A DNA stretch of 33,178 nt from Candidatus Dojkabacteria bacterium. GTDB taxonomy: Bacteria > Patescibacteriota > Dojkabacteria > SC72 > WJKH01. The DNA is taken from the NCBI GenBank assembly GCA_014729235.1, contig WJKH01000014.1, positions 1-33,178 on the forward strand. The letters are read 5' to 3'. The translations under genes and the position numbers were made by a program. Of this stretch, positions 13,388-21,095 are shown in pieces (within the stretch, counting starts at the first letter, position 1; each line of letters starts with the position of its first letter). The notes under the pieces were generated by a model, which saw nothing but the letters and a program-made list of their open reading frames with translations, was not told the origin of the DNA and made no database searches.

Positions 13388-13819
13388 TCACATAATTGAA
13401 GTAATTGAGTATTTTTCTTCCAGTTTCCAAAGCCATTCGCGTAAAAATTCACGATCTTCTGGATCTTTGAGGTATACCTCCAAACTTGCGGGAAGCTCAA
13501 CGTCAGAGATTTCCACCGGTGTATCACCGCCGAGATTATTCACTAGCCATTCATTAGCCTCGTCCTGCGAAGTGTACTCGATCCTCTTTACCTCAAATTC
13601 CTGTTCAACTTTTCTTTTTAGGTTAAAGATTGTATCTTCATCCACACCAGGTTCAAAGAATACCGAGATTCGAGACTGAGCATTGGCCCTTTCTCTTCGC
13701 AACAATAATTCACAAGCCTTGCTGTCACCTGTTACAAATAGTTTTACAGCAAAAACTATATTGATCAGGCAGCTAATAACAAGTAGCAATGAGAGAACTA
13801 TTATCATTACCTTTTTCAT
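13388..13819 (-). CDS. single-helix protein with an FtsX extracellular-like domain
   Basis: 143 residues: a membrane helix (about 4-27) and one extracytoplasmic domain. ISVFFEPGVDEDTIFNLKRK (51-70), IEYTSQDEANEWL (80-92) and LPASLEVYLKDPED (109-122) follow the pattern of the extracellular loop of FtsX, the permease-like part of the FtsEX division complex (beta strand 'isVyl', 'v.yvskeeA', 'lPasf.v.l.dp'). Real FtsX has about 300 residues and four membrane helices. Here the other three are missing, and no FtsE is nearby. It could be a soluble-domain regulator of a peptidoglycan hydrolase or a remnant. First gene of the queA-tgt operon. Confidence 0.6.
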   Translation of the reverse strand: MKKVMIIVLSLLLVISCLINIVFAVKLFVTGDSKACELLLRRERANAQSRISVFFEPGVDEDTIFNLKRKVEQEFEVKRIEYTSQDEANEWLVNNLGGDTPVEISDVELPASLEVYLKDPEDREFLREWLWKLEEKYSITSIM

Positions 13820-13849
13820 ATGATTTTCATCAAAACTTAATAATAGTGA

Positions 13850-13880
13850 ATTTTACCACAAAGAAGTTTTCACATATAAT
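13850..13880. promoter_or_regulatory. overlapping divergent promoters (fmt and queA operon)
   Basis: Plus strand: TTTACC (13852-13857), 17-bp spacer, TATAAT (13875-13880), only 7 bases before the fmt ATG, so transcription should start at or next to the start codon. Minus strand: an extended -10, TGG-TAAAAT (TAAAAT 13855-13850), for the FtsX-like gene. It overlaps the fmt -35, so the two promoters probably compete. Confidence 0.55.
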
Positions 13881-13887
13881 TACAGAT

Positions 13888-14826
13888 ATGAGACAAATTA
13901 AAACACTATTCCTGGGATCAAATTGGGAGGCACTGGAAACCTTGAAAGTTCTCCACAATGACAAGCGATTTGACATAATCGGCACAATTACACAACCCGA
14001 CAAACCGGTTGGGCGCAACCAGGAAATTAAGCCGACAATGATAAAAGAATATTGCCTTGATCAAGAAATCCAAGTCTTTCACACTCTAGCTAAAAAATCC
14101 CTCTACCGAGAGGCTCTCGAAAAATTTAACCCGGAACTGGCCGTCTGTAAATCATTTGGAGAGATTCTTCCAAAATTCTTTATAGAAGCACCCAAATTTG
14201 GAGTTATTAATGTACATTACTCCCTTTTGCCAAAATATCGTGGAGCTGTCCCTATACAAAAAGCTATTCTAGAAGGAGATTCGCAAACAGGTATAAGTAT
14301 AGTCAAGATGGTCCGCAAACTAGATGCCGGGCCTATAATTTCACAATTTCCTGAAAAAATTCAGCCCGACGATACCAATATCTCATTACGCAAGCGTCTG
14401 GTACAAATGACAGGCAATGTGCTGCCCGATATTCTTGAAAAATGGTGCGCTGGAAAAATCGAAGCCACAAAACAAAATTACGCCCAAGCCACTTATTGCT
14501 GGGAAAAAGATATTGCCAAGAGCCAGGCTCTGATTGACTTCAAAACCATGCCCGCCAATCAAATCGATCGTATGGTAAGAGCTTTTGTCCCCTGGCCTGT
14601 AGCGTGGTGCCTGCTGCCGGACAACCGCAGAATGAAAATTTTCAAAGTTGCTATTGTCAATGATCCTTCCCCAAAGCTCGATCCCGGAGTTTTTAAGGTG
14701 ATTGACAACGATTTCATGGTCGGAGCTCCCGGGGGTGTAGTGATTGATTTACTTGATGTTCAAATTGAAGGGAAGCGCCATATGGATATGGCTGCTCTAA
14801 TTAATGGGCTGAAAAACGAATTCTAG
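13888..14826 (+). CDS. fmt: methionyl-tRNA formyltransferase
   Basis: 312 residues. Fmt formylates initiator Met-tRNA with 10-formyl-tetrahydrofolate. The N-terminal Rossmann domain contains TQPDKPVGRNQEIKPT and the catalytic segment GVINVHYSLLPKYRGAVPIQ, with Asn108 and His110. KLDAGPII supplies Asp146, completing the Asn-His-Asp triad. The C-terminal OB-like domain has QIDRMVRAFVPWPVAW. ATG 13888 is chosen because the protein then begins at the first family strand (MRQIKTLFLGS); the frame extends to 13789, but that would span the divergent promoter. No Shine-Dalgarno is visible, and the -10 lies 7 bases upstream, so the mRNA is probably leaderless. Confidence 0.95.
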   Translation: MRQIKTLFLGSNWEALETLKVLHNDKRFDIIGTITQPDKPVGRNQEIKPTMIKEYCLDQEIQVFHTLAKKSLYREALEKFNPELAVCKSFGEILPKFFIEAPKFGVINVHYSLLPKYRGAVPIQKAILEGDSQTGISIVKMVRKLDAGPIISQFPEKIQPDDTNISLRKRLVQMTGNVLPDILEKWCAGKIEATKQNYAQATYCWEKDIAKSQALIDFKTMPANQIDRMVRAFVPWPVAWCLLPDNRRMKIFKVAIVNDPSPKLDPGVFKVIDNDFMVGAPGGVVIDLLDVQIEGKRHMDMAALINGLKNEF

Positions 14827-15162
14827 TTTGATTTCGAGTGGATGTCTAAGGACTATCTTGGACGAAAACTTCTTTTAGTCGCTTCCCTGCCTTGCGGTAG
14901 CTGTCATAAATCATTTGCTTGCCCAGTTCATTCCCGAGAAGTTGTGCTTGAGCGAAAGCTGGGTTCCAATCACCAGCTAAAGTTGACATATACATATTCG
15001 CTATATGATTCCCTCCACCGTGACCTTTCAATTCATTGATGATCCATTGCAGACGGATCTTTACCGCCTCAGGATGAAACCACCTCTCAAGTTCCGGAAT
15101 TGACCGTGAAATTGCAAAAGCGGCAGGGAGATCATAGCCTGCCAAAATATCCAGATTTAATA

Positions 15163-15170
15163 GAAAATTC
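15163..15170. repeat. target-site duplication, left copy
   Basis: GAAAATTC, identical to the copy at 16221-16228 directly outside the other end of the element. An 8-bp duplication is in the range known for IS256 relatives. Confidence 0.88.
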
Positions 15171-15196
15171 GGGTTAAAGGACAAAATGCGTTGCTA
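15171..15196 (+). repeat. left terminal inverted repeat of the insertion sequence
   Basis: 26 bases, an exact reverse complement of 16195-16220. Confidence 0.92.
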
Positions 15197-15249
15197 AAAG
15201 TTGCAGTTTAGTGTATTACAGCGATATAAATGAACACTAAATTATTTAG

Positions 15250-16197
15250 AAAAATAAAAATCGTGAAAAAAAGAGTAAACATTGCAATGCAAAAACTACT
15301 AAAAAATACGGCCGGAATCGAAATGGAACTCAAAGATATAAGTGCCTAAGCTGCGGAAAAACATTTTCTAATAAAAAACGAACTAACCCCGATAAACTAA
15401 TAAAGAAGTACTTCGAAGATAGGAAAGTATATCGAGACCTAAAAGAAGATCAAATACCCCATAAGAAAGTCCAAAAGGCAATAGACTCATTAGACTATGA
15501 ATATCCAGATCTGATTCCCAGAGCCTGTGTAATAGGAATTGACGTCACATATTTTGGAAAAGATCTTGGCGTTGCCATCTTCAAAGATCTAACTAACGAT
15601 GTAATTTTACACTGGGCTTTTGTTCGACACGAGAATATTTCTTCGGCTGTCAGAGGGATTAAGTATTTAAAGAATAAGGGAATAATACCACTAGGATATG
15701 TAGTAGATGGAACTTGGAGTTTTTTTGTTCGTTACGGTTCTTACGGAAATATACAAATGTGTTTAAAACATATGAAAGATGTTGTCAGACGGTACATAAC
15801 CAGGAACCCAAAACTTCAGGCCGGAAAAGATTTAAAAAAGATTGTAAGTAAGCTAATTCACATAGAGAAGAAAGATTTTGACCGAGAGTATAATTTATGG
15901 TTGGGAAAGTACAAAGATTTTCTAAAGGAGCGCACATATAACGAAGAGGGAAAATGGGTTTACACACATCAACGCCTTAGAAGTGCTGTAAATAGTATTA
16001 ATAGGTACAGACAATACTTATTCACTTATCAAAGTAATAGATGGCTCAAGCCAACAAATAATTCTCTTGAAGGTACTAATGCTGGCCTGAAGGGATATTT
16101 TTCTGTTCATAGTGGCTTAAGACCGGATAGAAAGTTAAAATTGGTTCATCACTACCTAAAAGAGAGGTCGAAGTTTGAATGGGGGTCTCAAAAATAG
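15250..16197 (+). CDS. IS256-variant transposase lacking an in-frame start codon
   Basis: The frame is open from just after a TAG (15247) to TAG 16195: 315 codons. The DDE residues are visible: Asp in GIDVTYFG (codon 15541), Asp in VVDGTW (15706) and Glu in NNSLEGTN. RNPKLQAGKDLKKI, YTHQRLRSAVNSI and NSLEGTNAGLK match IS256-variant transposases. The N-terminal ribbon reads SKHC...YKCLSCGKTF, so the first knuckle has Ser where Cys is usual. No ATG, GTG or TTG occurs in frame before 15757, which lies past the first catalytic Asp. An ATG at 15230 opens another frame that would join this one by a -1 shift on seven A residues (15266-15272). So either slippage makes the protein or it is a decaying copy. 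Confidence 0.8.
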   Translation, partial: KNKNREKKSKHCNAKTTKKYGRNRNGTQRYKCLSCGKTFSNKKRTNPDKLIKKYFEDRKVYRDLKEDQIPHKKVQKAIDSLDYEYPDLIPRACVIGIDVTYFGKDLGVAIFKDLTNDVILHWAFVRHENISSAVRGIKYLKNKGIIPLGYVVDGTWSFFVRYGSYGNIQMCLKHMKDVVRRYITRNPKLQAGKDLKKIVSKLIHIEKKDFDREYNLWLGKYKDFLKERTYNEEGKWVYTHQRLRSAVNSINRYRQYLFTYQSNRWLKPTNNSLEGTNAGLKGYFSVHSGLRPDRKLKLVHHYLKERSKFEWGSQK

Positions 16198-16220
16198 CAA
16201 CGCATTTTGTCCTTTAACCC
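16195..16220 (-). repeat. right terminal inverted repeat of the insertion sequence
   Basis: 26 bases matching the left repeat exactly in inverted orientation. It contains the transposase stop codon. Confidence 0.92.
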
Positions 16221-16228
16221 GAAAATTC
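16221..16228. repeat. target-site duplication, right copy
   Basis: GAAAATTC, duplicate of 15163-15170. Confidence 0.88.
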
Positions 16229-16619
16229 GTCCAATCACCCCTAATCAAATGCAGATATCCCTCTAGCGAACCTTGAGACTGATTAATACAATAAATTGCG
16301 CTGATTCTTCCGCTCTCAGTCCTATGCAGGACAACGCAACTTTCAGCGTCCCCATTGACAAAAGCCTGATCAGCTTCTAAAGCTGAAATGTTAGTACAAG
16401 TCTCCTTGTGCGCAAAATGATCGCTTGTTAAATCCCTTGAATAAAAGCCAGATTGCCCGAGAAAGCACCCAAGCATACTTGGCAAATCTCCTGGATCAAC
16501 AGAAAGACCTTCTGGTAAACTGCACACAGTCAAATTACCCTCATCACTATTGAAAACCACCTCCATAATCCTCTCCAATCAAATTCAAAAACCACCACGA
16601 ACATATACGAAAAGAAAAA

Positions 16620-16995
16620 CCAAGCACCCAATAAGCCGAATTCTGTTTATGCAGTTATCTATCTAATCCTCCTCTAACAAAGCACAAAGCTCTGCTGAGT
16701 AAACTATCAGTTCTGACATGAGCCAGAGCTGATTGCGGCTTAATAACCTTGCTTCAAGTGGGGGTTACCACGCCACTTGCCATTGCTGACAAGTGCGGTA
16801 GTCTCTTACACTGCCTTTTCACCCTTACCAATTAAAAATTGGCGGTTTGCTTTCTGTTGCCCTTTTCTCCGTAAGCTTTCACCTACCCTGCTCACACAGG
16901 CACTTACTTCGATTTTATAATGTTCGAAGCCGACTTGAAGTCCGGACTTTCCTCTTATTGACACTCGCCAATAAGCAACTGCTTTGGGTGCTTGG
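16620..16995 (-). ncRNA. rnpB: RNase P RNA
   Basis: Catalytic RNA of RNase P, which matures tRNA 5' ends. The ends are defined by a 10-bp P1 helix (GGTTCGTGGG-type pairing: 16986-16995 with 16620-16629, CCAAGCACCC/GGGTGCTTGG). Conserved core segments on the minus strand are GAGGAAAGTCCGGACT (16954-16939), ACAGAAA (about 16857-16851), a GGTAAGGGTGAAAAGG stretch, AGAGACTACCGC, and near the 3' end ACAGAATTCGGCTTAT (16646-16631). The length of about 376 nt fits the bacterial ancestral type. The true 5' end may differ by a few bases. Confidence 0.95.
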
Positions 16996-17035
16996 TCTAC
17001 TAACTTATAATTAGGATCTATAAGCCAGCATCTTT

Positions 17036-17041
17036 ATTATA
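17036..17041 (-). promoter_or_regulatory. -10 element of rnpB
   Basis: Perfect TATAAT on the minus strand with an extended TGG just before it. No good -35 is present at 17 bp. Transcription would begin about 35 bases before the P1 helix, implying a short 5' leader that is trimmed, or an alternative start closer in. Confidence 0.55.
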
Positions 17042-17168
17042 CCACGAAAATGCCTGTTAAAACCACTTAGAGAACAACTTTTGTGTACATCAGACCGTCT
17101 TATAGTAAATTAAGCCGATTTCATAATGTTTTAAGGACTTTTTAATAATTGATCTGTAAAATTAGACC

Positions 17169-18782
17169 ATGAATTCAAAAATATACAGTTCAACAATACT
17201 TGGAGTAAAGGGCCTCAGGGTCCAGGTCGAGACAAAAACAGGAAACGGGTTGCCGACAATAAAAATTGTAGGAAGAACGGATAAAACTATACAAGAATCC
17301 AAGGAAAGAGTTGTTGCGGCAATTAAAAGTCTCGACCTGAACCTTCGGCCTCGAAAAACACGAATAAATCTAGCTCCGACTGAGATACCAAAAGTCGGAT
17401 CCGGAACCGATCTTGCTATTGCACTAGGCATAATTCTTGCACAAAAACCGGAAGTCTCAGCTTATGAACTCACAAAAACTAATATTTTCGCATTTGGTGA
17501 ATTGGGCCTCGACGGAAAAGTCTGTCAGGCAAGAGGCATTATCCAATTTATTGAGACTCTGATGGATTTCTCAAAAACATCAAAATTCAGAAAAAACACA
17601 AATCTAGTTTTTATTCCTGACAATCATTTGGCTAAGCAAGCAATAACCAATCTAACAAAGATTCCCGATCTCTACAAAATATATTTTATTTCGTCAATTC
17701 AAGAGGCTGTCGAGATACTGAAAGCTAAAAGCAAGTATCACAAGATTGATCAAGTTCCGATGGGATTTTGGAAAAGGACGCCGGCTCATGAAGTAAGTAT
17801 CGATGAAATATGCGGGCAACACAATGCAAAAAGAGCATTGCTTATAGCGACCGCGGGAAGGCATCACTTGATGCTTGCCGGGCCAATTGGGATCGGGAAA
17901 ACACTCTTGGCGAGGTCAATTTTAAGTATATATCCCAAGCCTGAGAAACATGAGGTTTTTGAGATATTAAAGGTTAAAAGCAGCTTTAACTCTGATTTAA
18001 ACCCAGAAATTCCTTTCGAAGAAATCAGTAAAACCGCTACAAAATCGATCTTACTGGGGAATCAAGCTTCCATGACAATCGGGAAAGTAACTCAAGCACA
18101 CTGCGGAATTATTCTTGCTGATGAGCTGGCAGAATTTAAAAGCTCAATAATCAATATTTTCAGAAAACCACTGGAAGAGAATAGTATTCATCTGCAATTC
18201 AGAGGTGTTCCAGTAGAGCTGCCATGCAGATTTCAGCTGCTGGCAACAACAAATTTATGCCCATGCGGGCGGTCAGGGCTGGAACTCTTGGATTCTACTG
18301 CAGACAATGAATGTACCTGCACGGCATATGAAAAAATCAGATATACCAAGAAGATCCCTGCAGCAATTCTAAATAGAATTGATTTAGTAGTGTTTCTCAC
18401 CAATCAGGTTTCAGAATTTGAGTATCAGCAAGGCACTGAGAATAGTCAAAGTCATGAACTTTTTCTTGAGCAGTACCAAAAGAAGGCAGCAGCAGCCAGA
18501 CAAATTCAGAGAAAGCGATTTCACAAAGCCGCAGAGTACCAATATAACAGTGAAATTAGTTATCAGGATATCCCAAAGTTCTGCAAGATGGATAAAAAAG
18601 CTGGCATTATGCTTGAAACAGCTATGCAAAGACTTAATTTAAATGGGAGAGACTATGTAAAAACAAATAGAATAGCGAGGACAATCGCAGATCTTGATAA
18701 AAGGGAAATAATTCTGGTAAAAGATATTGCAGAAGCACTTTCGTATAGAGCTACCTCTTGGAGAACTGAGGCTTCTTTCTAG
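17169..18782 (+). CDS. comM: YifB/ComM-family Mg-chelatase-like AAA+ ATPase
   Basis: 537 residues. ComM is a hexameric helicase that promotes branch migration when transformed DNA is integrated, and it is common in CPR. The N-terminal Lon-protease-like fold (about 1-190) includes NLAPTEIPKVGSGTDLAIAL. The AAA+ core has Walker A GPIGIGKT (238-245) and Walker B IILADEL (314-320). A Cys cluster CPCG...CTC (364-384) follows, and the arginine element LNRIDLVV (401-408) reads LNRID where LLDRID is usual. The C-terminal Mg-chelatase helical domain ends near LSYRATSW. It converges on rpsI and overlaps its 3' end by 32 bp. Confidence 0.93.
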   Translation: MNSKIYSSTILGVKGLRVQVETKTGNGLPTIKIVGRTDKTIQESKERVVAAIKSLDLNLRPRKTRINLAPTEIPKVGSGTDLAIALGIILAQKPEVSAYELTKTNIFAFGELGLDGKVCQARGIIQFIETLMDFSKTSKFRKNTNLVFIPDNHLAKQAITNLTKIPDLYKIYFISSIQEAVEILKAKSKYHKIDQVPMGFWKRTPAHEVSIDEICGQHNAKRALLIATAGRHHLMLAGPIGIGKTLLARSILSIYPKPEKHEVFEILKVKSSFNSDLNPEIPFEEISKTATKSILLGNQASMTIGKVTQAHCGIILADELAEFKSSIINIFRKPLEENSIHLQFRGVPVELPCRFQLLATTNLCPCGRSGLELLDSTADNECTCTAYEKIRYTKKIPAAILNRIDLVVFLTNQVSEFEYQQGTENSQSHELFLEQYQKKAAAARQIQRKRFHKAAEYQYNSEISYQDIPKFCKMDKKAGIMLETAMQRLNLNGRDYVKTNRIARTIADLDKREIILVKDIAEALSYRATSWRTEASF

Positions 18783-19158
18783 CCTTTCTATGATGGTACT
18801 TCTTCCTCTGAACCATTCGTGGATCACGAGTAAGCAGTCCTTCTTTCTTCAGAGCCGGCTTAAGGGTCTCATCCATTTCAACAAGTGCACGAGCAAGCCC
18901 TAAACACACAGCATCTGCCTGACCTGTGACGCCGCCGCCACTAGTTTTGGCTGTAAAATGATATTCGTCAAGAAGACCTGAAACTACCAGAGGTCTCTGA
19001 GCCTTTGCCATTCGCTTATCTACAACGAAGTACTCGTTTATTAGATTATTGTTTACTATATTAGGATTTTTACCCTTAAAAAGACGCACCCTGGCGCTCG
19101 AAACTTTTCTTCGGCCAATTCCTTCATAATATTTTCCTTTTCCGGTGTTTGCTGCCAC
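18751..19158 (-). CDS. rpsI: 30S ribosomal protein S9
   Basis: 135 residues, starting with GTG (19158). YYEGIGRRKVSSARVRLF near the N-terminus and the C-terminal tail RKARKKPQFSKR are diagnostic; the tail's last Arg contacts P-site tRNA. TSGGGVTGQADAVCLGLARAL forms the core. Its last 32 bp are also the end of the convergent comM gene, so the two transcripts are complementary there and no terminator fits between them. Last gene of the cluster, 37 bp after L13. Confidence 0.97.
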   Translation of the reverse strand: MAANTGKGKYYEGIGRRKVSSARVRLFKGKNPNIVNNNLINEYFVVDKRMAKAQRPLVVSGLLDEYHFTAKTSGGGVTGQADAVCLGLARALVEMDETLKPALKKEGLLTRDPRMVQRKKYHHRKARKKPQFSKR

Positions 19159-19195
19159 TGTTATTTCAATTATAATTTAAAGTGAGTTACGAAAT

Positions 19196-19630
19196 TCAAA
19201 TTAATTTATACTCTTTCGGTTTCTGAGCCTCATGTTTATGTTCAGAGCCCTTATATACAAAGAGCCTGTCAAACATAGATTTTCTTAATTTTGTATCTGG
19301 TAACATTCGCCTCACAGCAAGTTCAACAACTTTTCTGGAATCACGGTTCATCATTTCATCGAATCTAATTTCTTTTAGATGCCCAACGTAACCGCTGTGT
19401 TTATAATATATTTTCTTTTTCTCTTTGCCTCGAGTAACCTTTATATCATCGCTATTGATTACAACTACATAATCACCGCAGTCCAAATTAGGGACCTGTT
19501 TTACTTTTCCTTTACCGATTAACAAAGATGCAATCTGAGTAGCGGCTCTGCCGAGAACCTGCCCTTTTACATCAATTAAGTGCCACTCACGTTCAATATC
19601 ATTTTTCTTTATCCAGTCTGTTTTTTTCAT
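19196..19630 (-). CDS. rplM: 50S ribosomal protein L13
   Basis: 144 residues, an early 23S rRNA assembly protein. WHLIDVKGQVLGRAATQIAS near the N-terminus, YVVVINSDDIKVT, KKIYYKHSGYVGHLK and VRRMLPDTKLRKSMFDRLFV are the family's conserved strands. Placed in the usual L13-S9 pair after L17, with a 30-bp gap from L17. Confidence 0.97.
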   Translation of the reverse strand: MKKTDWIKKNDIEREWHLIDVKGQVLGRAATQIASLLIGKGKVKQVPNLDCGDYVVVINSDDIKVTRGKEKKKIYYKHSGYVGHLKEIRFDEMMNRDSRKVVELAVRRMLPDTKLRKSMFDRLFVYKGSEHKHEAQKPKEYKLI

Positions 19631-19660
19631 TCGAATATTAAAGTATTTGAATTAATAATT

Positions 19661-20098
19661 TTATTTCTCCTTCTTTTCCTTGCTATCAGATTTCTTAGAT
19701 TTGCTCGATTTTGATGACTTTTTAGAAGCTGACTTCTTTTCAAAAATTTTGTCAAAATCAACAAGCTCAAGTTCGGACAATTCAGCATTATCCCCTGCTC
19801 TGTAACTAACTCTAGCAATTGTTACCTTTGCAGCCCCATCAACTATATACTTAATTCCATTCTTTATAGCATTTGTATTATTGAGCTTCTTATCTGCAAA
19901 CCTAATTTTCTCCACTTCACTATCAAGCTTTTTTATCTTGTTAATAAAAGATTCAGCGTGTCCCTTAACAACCTTGGCTTTTGGGGTTGTAGTTTTTAAT
20001 TTCCCAAACTCAAAAAGTGTAGTCAATTGAGTAGAGATCAAACTCTTTCTATGACTTGCCTTTTTACCAATTTTACGTACTTTATTTCCCTTATTCAT
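19661..20098 (-). CDS. rplQ: 50S ribosomal protein L17
   Basis: 145 residues from ATG 20098, whose bases overlap the rpoA stop (ATGAATAA, 8 bp shared), indicating translational coupling. The frame continues 12 codons upstream, but the family begins at KVRKIGKKASHRKSL. The core includes LTTLFEFGKLKTTTPKAK. The C-terminus carries a Lys/Ser-rich tail of about 25 residues beyond the conserved domain. L17 lies near the peptide exit tunnel of the 50S subunit. Confidence 0.95.
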   Translation of the reverse strand: MNKGNKVRKIGKKASHRKSLISTQLTTLFEFGKLKTTTPKAKVVKGHAESFINKIKKLDSEVEKIRFADKKLNNTNAIKNGIKYIVDGAAKVTIARVSYRAGDNAELSELELVDFDKIFEKKSASKKSSKSSKSKKSDSKEKKEK

Positions 20099-21071
20099 CT
20101 GAGTCTTTTGGCAATTTAATGCCGTATTCTTCAAGTAACATAACTACTTCGCTGAGTGATTTCGCTCCGAAGCCTGAAAGCTTTTTAAGCTCTTTTTCAG
20201 ACAACTCTACTAATTCACCAAGTGTTTCATAACCTGCGTTTAACAAAGCTGTTTTTGCGCGCTTCGAAATAGCTTGATCCTCAATCTTCCAATCAAGCAC
20301 TTCCTCTTCTTCATCGGTATCCTCTTCTTCCGACACCTCTTCAATAATCTCTGACGACTCATCAGCCAATTCTTCTACTTCAAGTTTCGACATCCCTAGA
20401 GCCACCATTACTTTTCCTGAATACTCTTGTAAAATCTTAGCACTCTCAAGCAAAGCGTCTTTTGGAGAAATGCTACCATCAGTTGTAATTTCCATAGTCA
20501 CAGAATCAAGCTCAGTTTCTTGTCCTTTACGAGCTTTACCTACTTCAAACTTTACCTTTTCAACAGGTGAGAAGTCAGCATCCAGAGGAATTCTACCGAC
20601 TTCGCTTCTCTGATTTTCATCAGAATCTCGATAGCCAACTCCTTTTTCAATTACTATTTCCATTTTGAGCTCAGAAGATTTATCAGTTAGATTTGCAATA
20701 GGTGCGTCCTTGTCTACTAGTTGAACTGACTGAGTTATCTTTATGTCTCCGGCTGCTACTTCAGTCTTCCCTTTAGCTTCAATGTAACATACCTGAGGTT
20801 CATCAGATGTACATTTGAATTTGAGGGCTTTAAGATTTAGAAGAATTTCAAGCACGTCCTCCCGTACTCCTTCAATTGTAGAATATTCATGCTTAATTCC
20901 GTCGATTTTTACGCTTGTTATACCGCTTCCTTCCAAGCTTGAAAGCAAAACCCTCCTGAGAGGATTAACTAAAGTGTGTCCGTATCCACGAGGAAGAGGT
21001 GCAACCACATAAACACCGTGATTTTCAGTTTCTTCTTTTGTTTCAACTTTTATATCATTAAGATCAATCAT
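20091..21071 (-). CDS. rpoA: RNA polymerase subunit alpha
   Basis: 326 residues. The N-terminal assembly domain has PLPRGYGHTLVNPLRRVLLS (about 26-45) and GVREDVLEILLNLK. An acidic linker (about 238-258) is followed by the C-terminal helix-hairpin-helix domain, ALLNAGYETLGELVELSEKE and LSGFGAKSLSEV. That domain binds UP-element DNA and regulators. It sits in the alpha operon between S4 and L17. Confidence 0.98.
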   Translation of the reverse strand: MIDLNDIKVETKEETENHGVYVVAPLPRGYGHTLVNPLRRVLLSSLEGSGITSVKIDGIKHEYSTIEGVREDVLEILLNLKALKFKCTSDEPQVCYIEAKGKTEVAAGDIKITQSVQLVDKDAPIANLTDKSSELKMEIVIEKGVGYRDSDENQRSEVGRIPLDADFSPVEKVKFEVGKARKGQETELDSVTMEITTDGSISPKDALLESAKILQEYSGKVMVALGMSKLEVEELADESSEIIEEVSEEEDTDEEEEVLDWKIEDQAISKRAKTALLNAGYETLGELVELSEKELKKLSGFGAKSLSEVVMLLEEYGIKLPKDSDE

Positions 21072-21095
21072 TTTGCATTAAGATTATAAAATTAT

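Larger units (their letters stand above)
15171..16220 (+). mobile_element. insertion sequence, IS256-variant (zinc-binding transposase) type, 1050 bp
   Basis: Bounded by perfect 26-bp terminal inverted repeats (15171-15196 and 16195-16220), each starting GGGTTAAAGGACAAAATGCG from the outside. An 8-bp direct duplication of the target (GAAAATTC) flanks it. It carries a single transposase frame whose TAG stop lies inside the right repeat. Size, 8-bp duplication, long repeats and a DDE transposase with an N-terminal zinc-ribbon-like region fit the 'IS256, variant Zn-binding' group. It interrupts the hypothetical gene at 14846-16566. Confidence 0.9.
14846..16566 (-). pseudogene. hypothetical gene split by the insertion sequence
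   Basis: Two halves of one reading frame flank the insertion sequence: the 5' half at 16566-16221 and the 3' half at 15162-14846. Removing the element plus one copy of the 8-bp duplication gives an uninterrupted 663-bp frame (220 residues) with ...DWTNF joined to LLNLDIL.... The chosen ATG at 16566 has GGAG 6 bases upstream; TTG 16578 is possible. I recognise no family. Residues such as CSLPEGLSVDPGDLPSMLGC, a Cys-containing N-half and a helical C-half with WIINELKGHGGGNHIANMYM are the only landmarks. The clean junction means the insertion is recent and precise excision would restore the gene. Confidence 0.85.

Noticed and set aside
13374-13436. Longer start for QueA
   Set aside because: It would overlap the upstream gene by 49 bp and adds residues the family lacks. 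ATG 13373 gives the standard N-terminus.
13789-13887. Longer start for Fmt
   Set aside because: The extension covers the divergent promoter and the start of the opposite gene; the first conserved strand begins at 13888.
17131-17168. Leaderless promoter for comM (TAAAAT six bases before the ATG)
   Set aside because: No acceptable -35 at 16-18 bp, so it is weaker than the fmt case and left out of the features.
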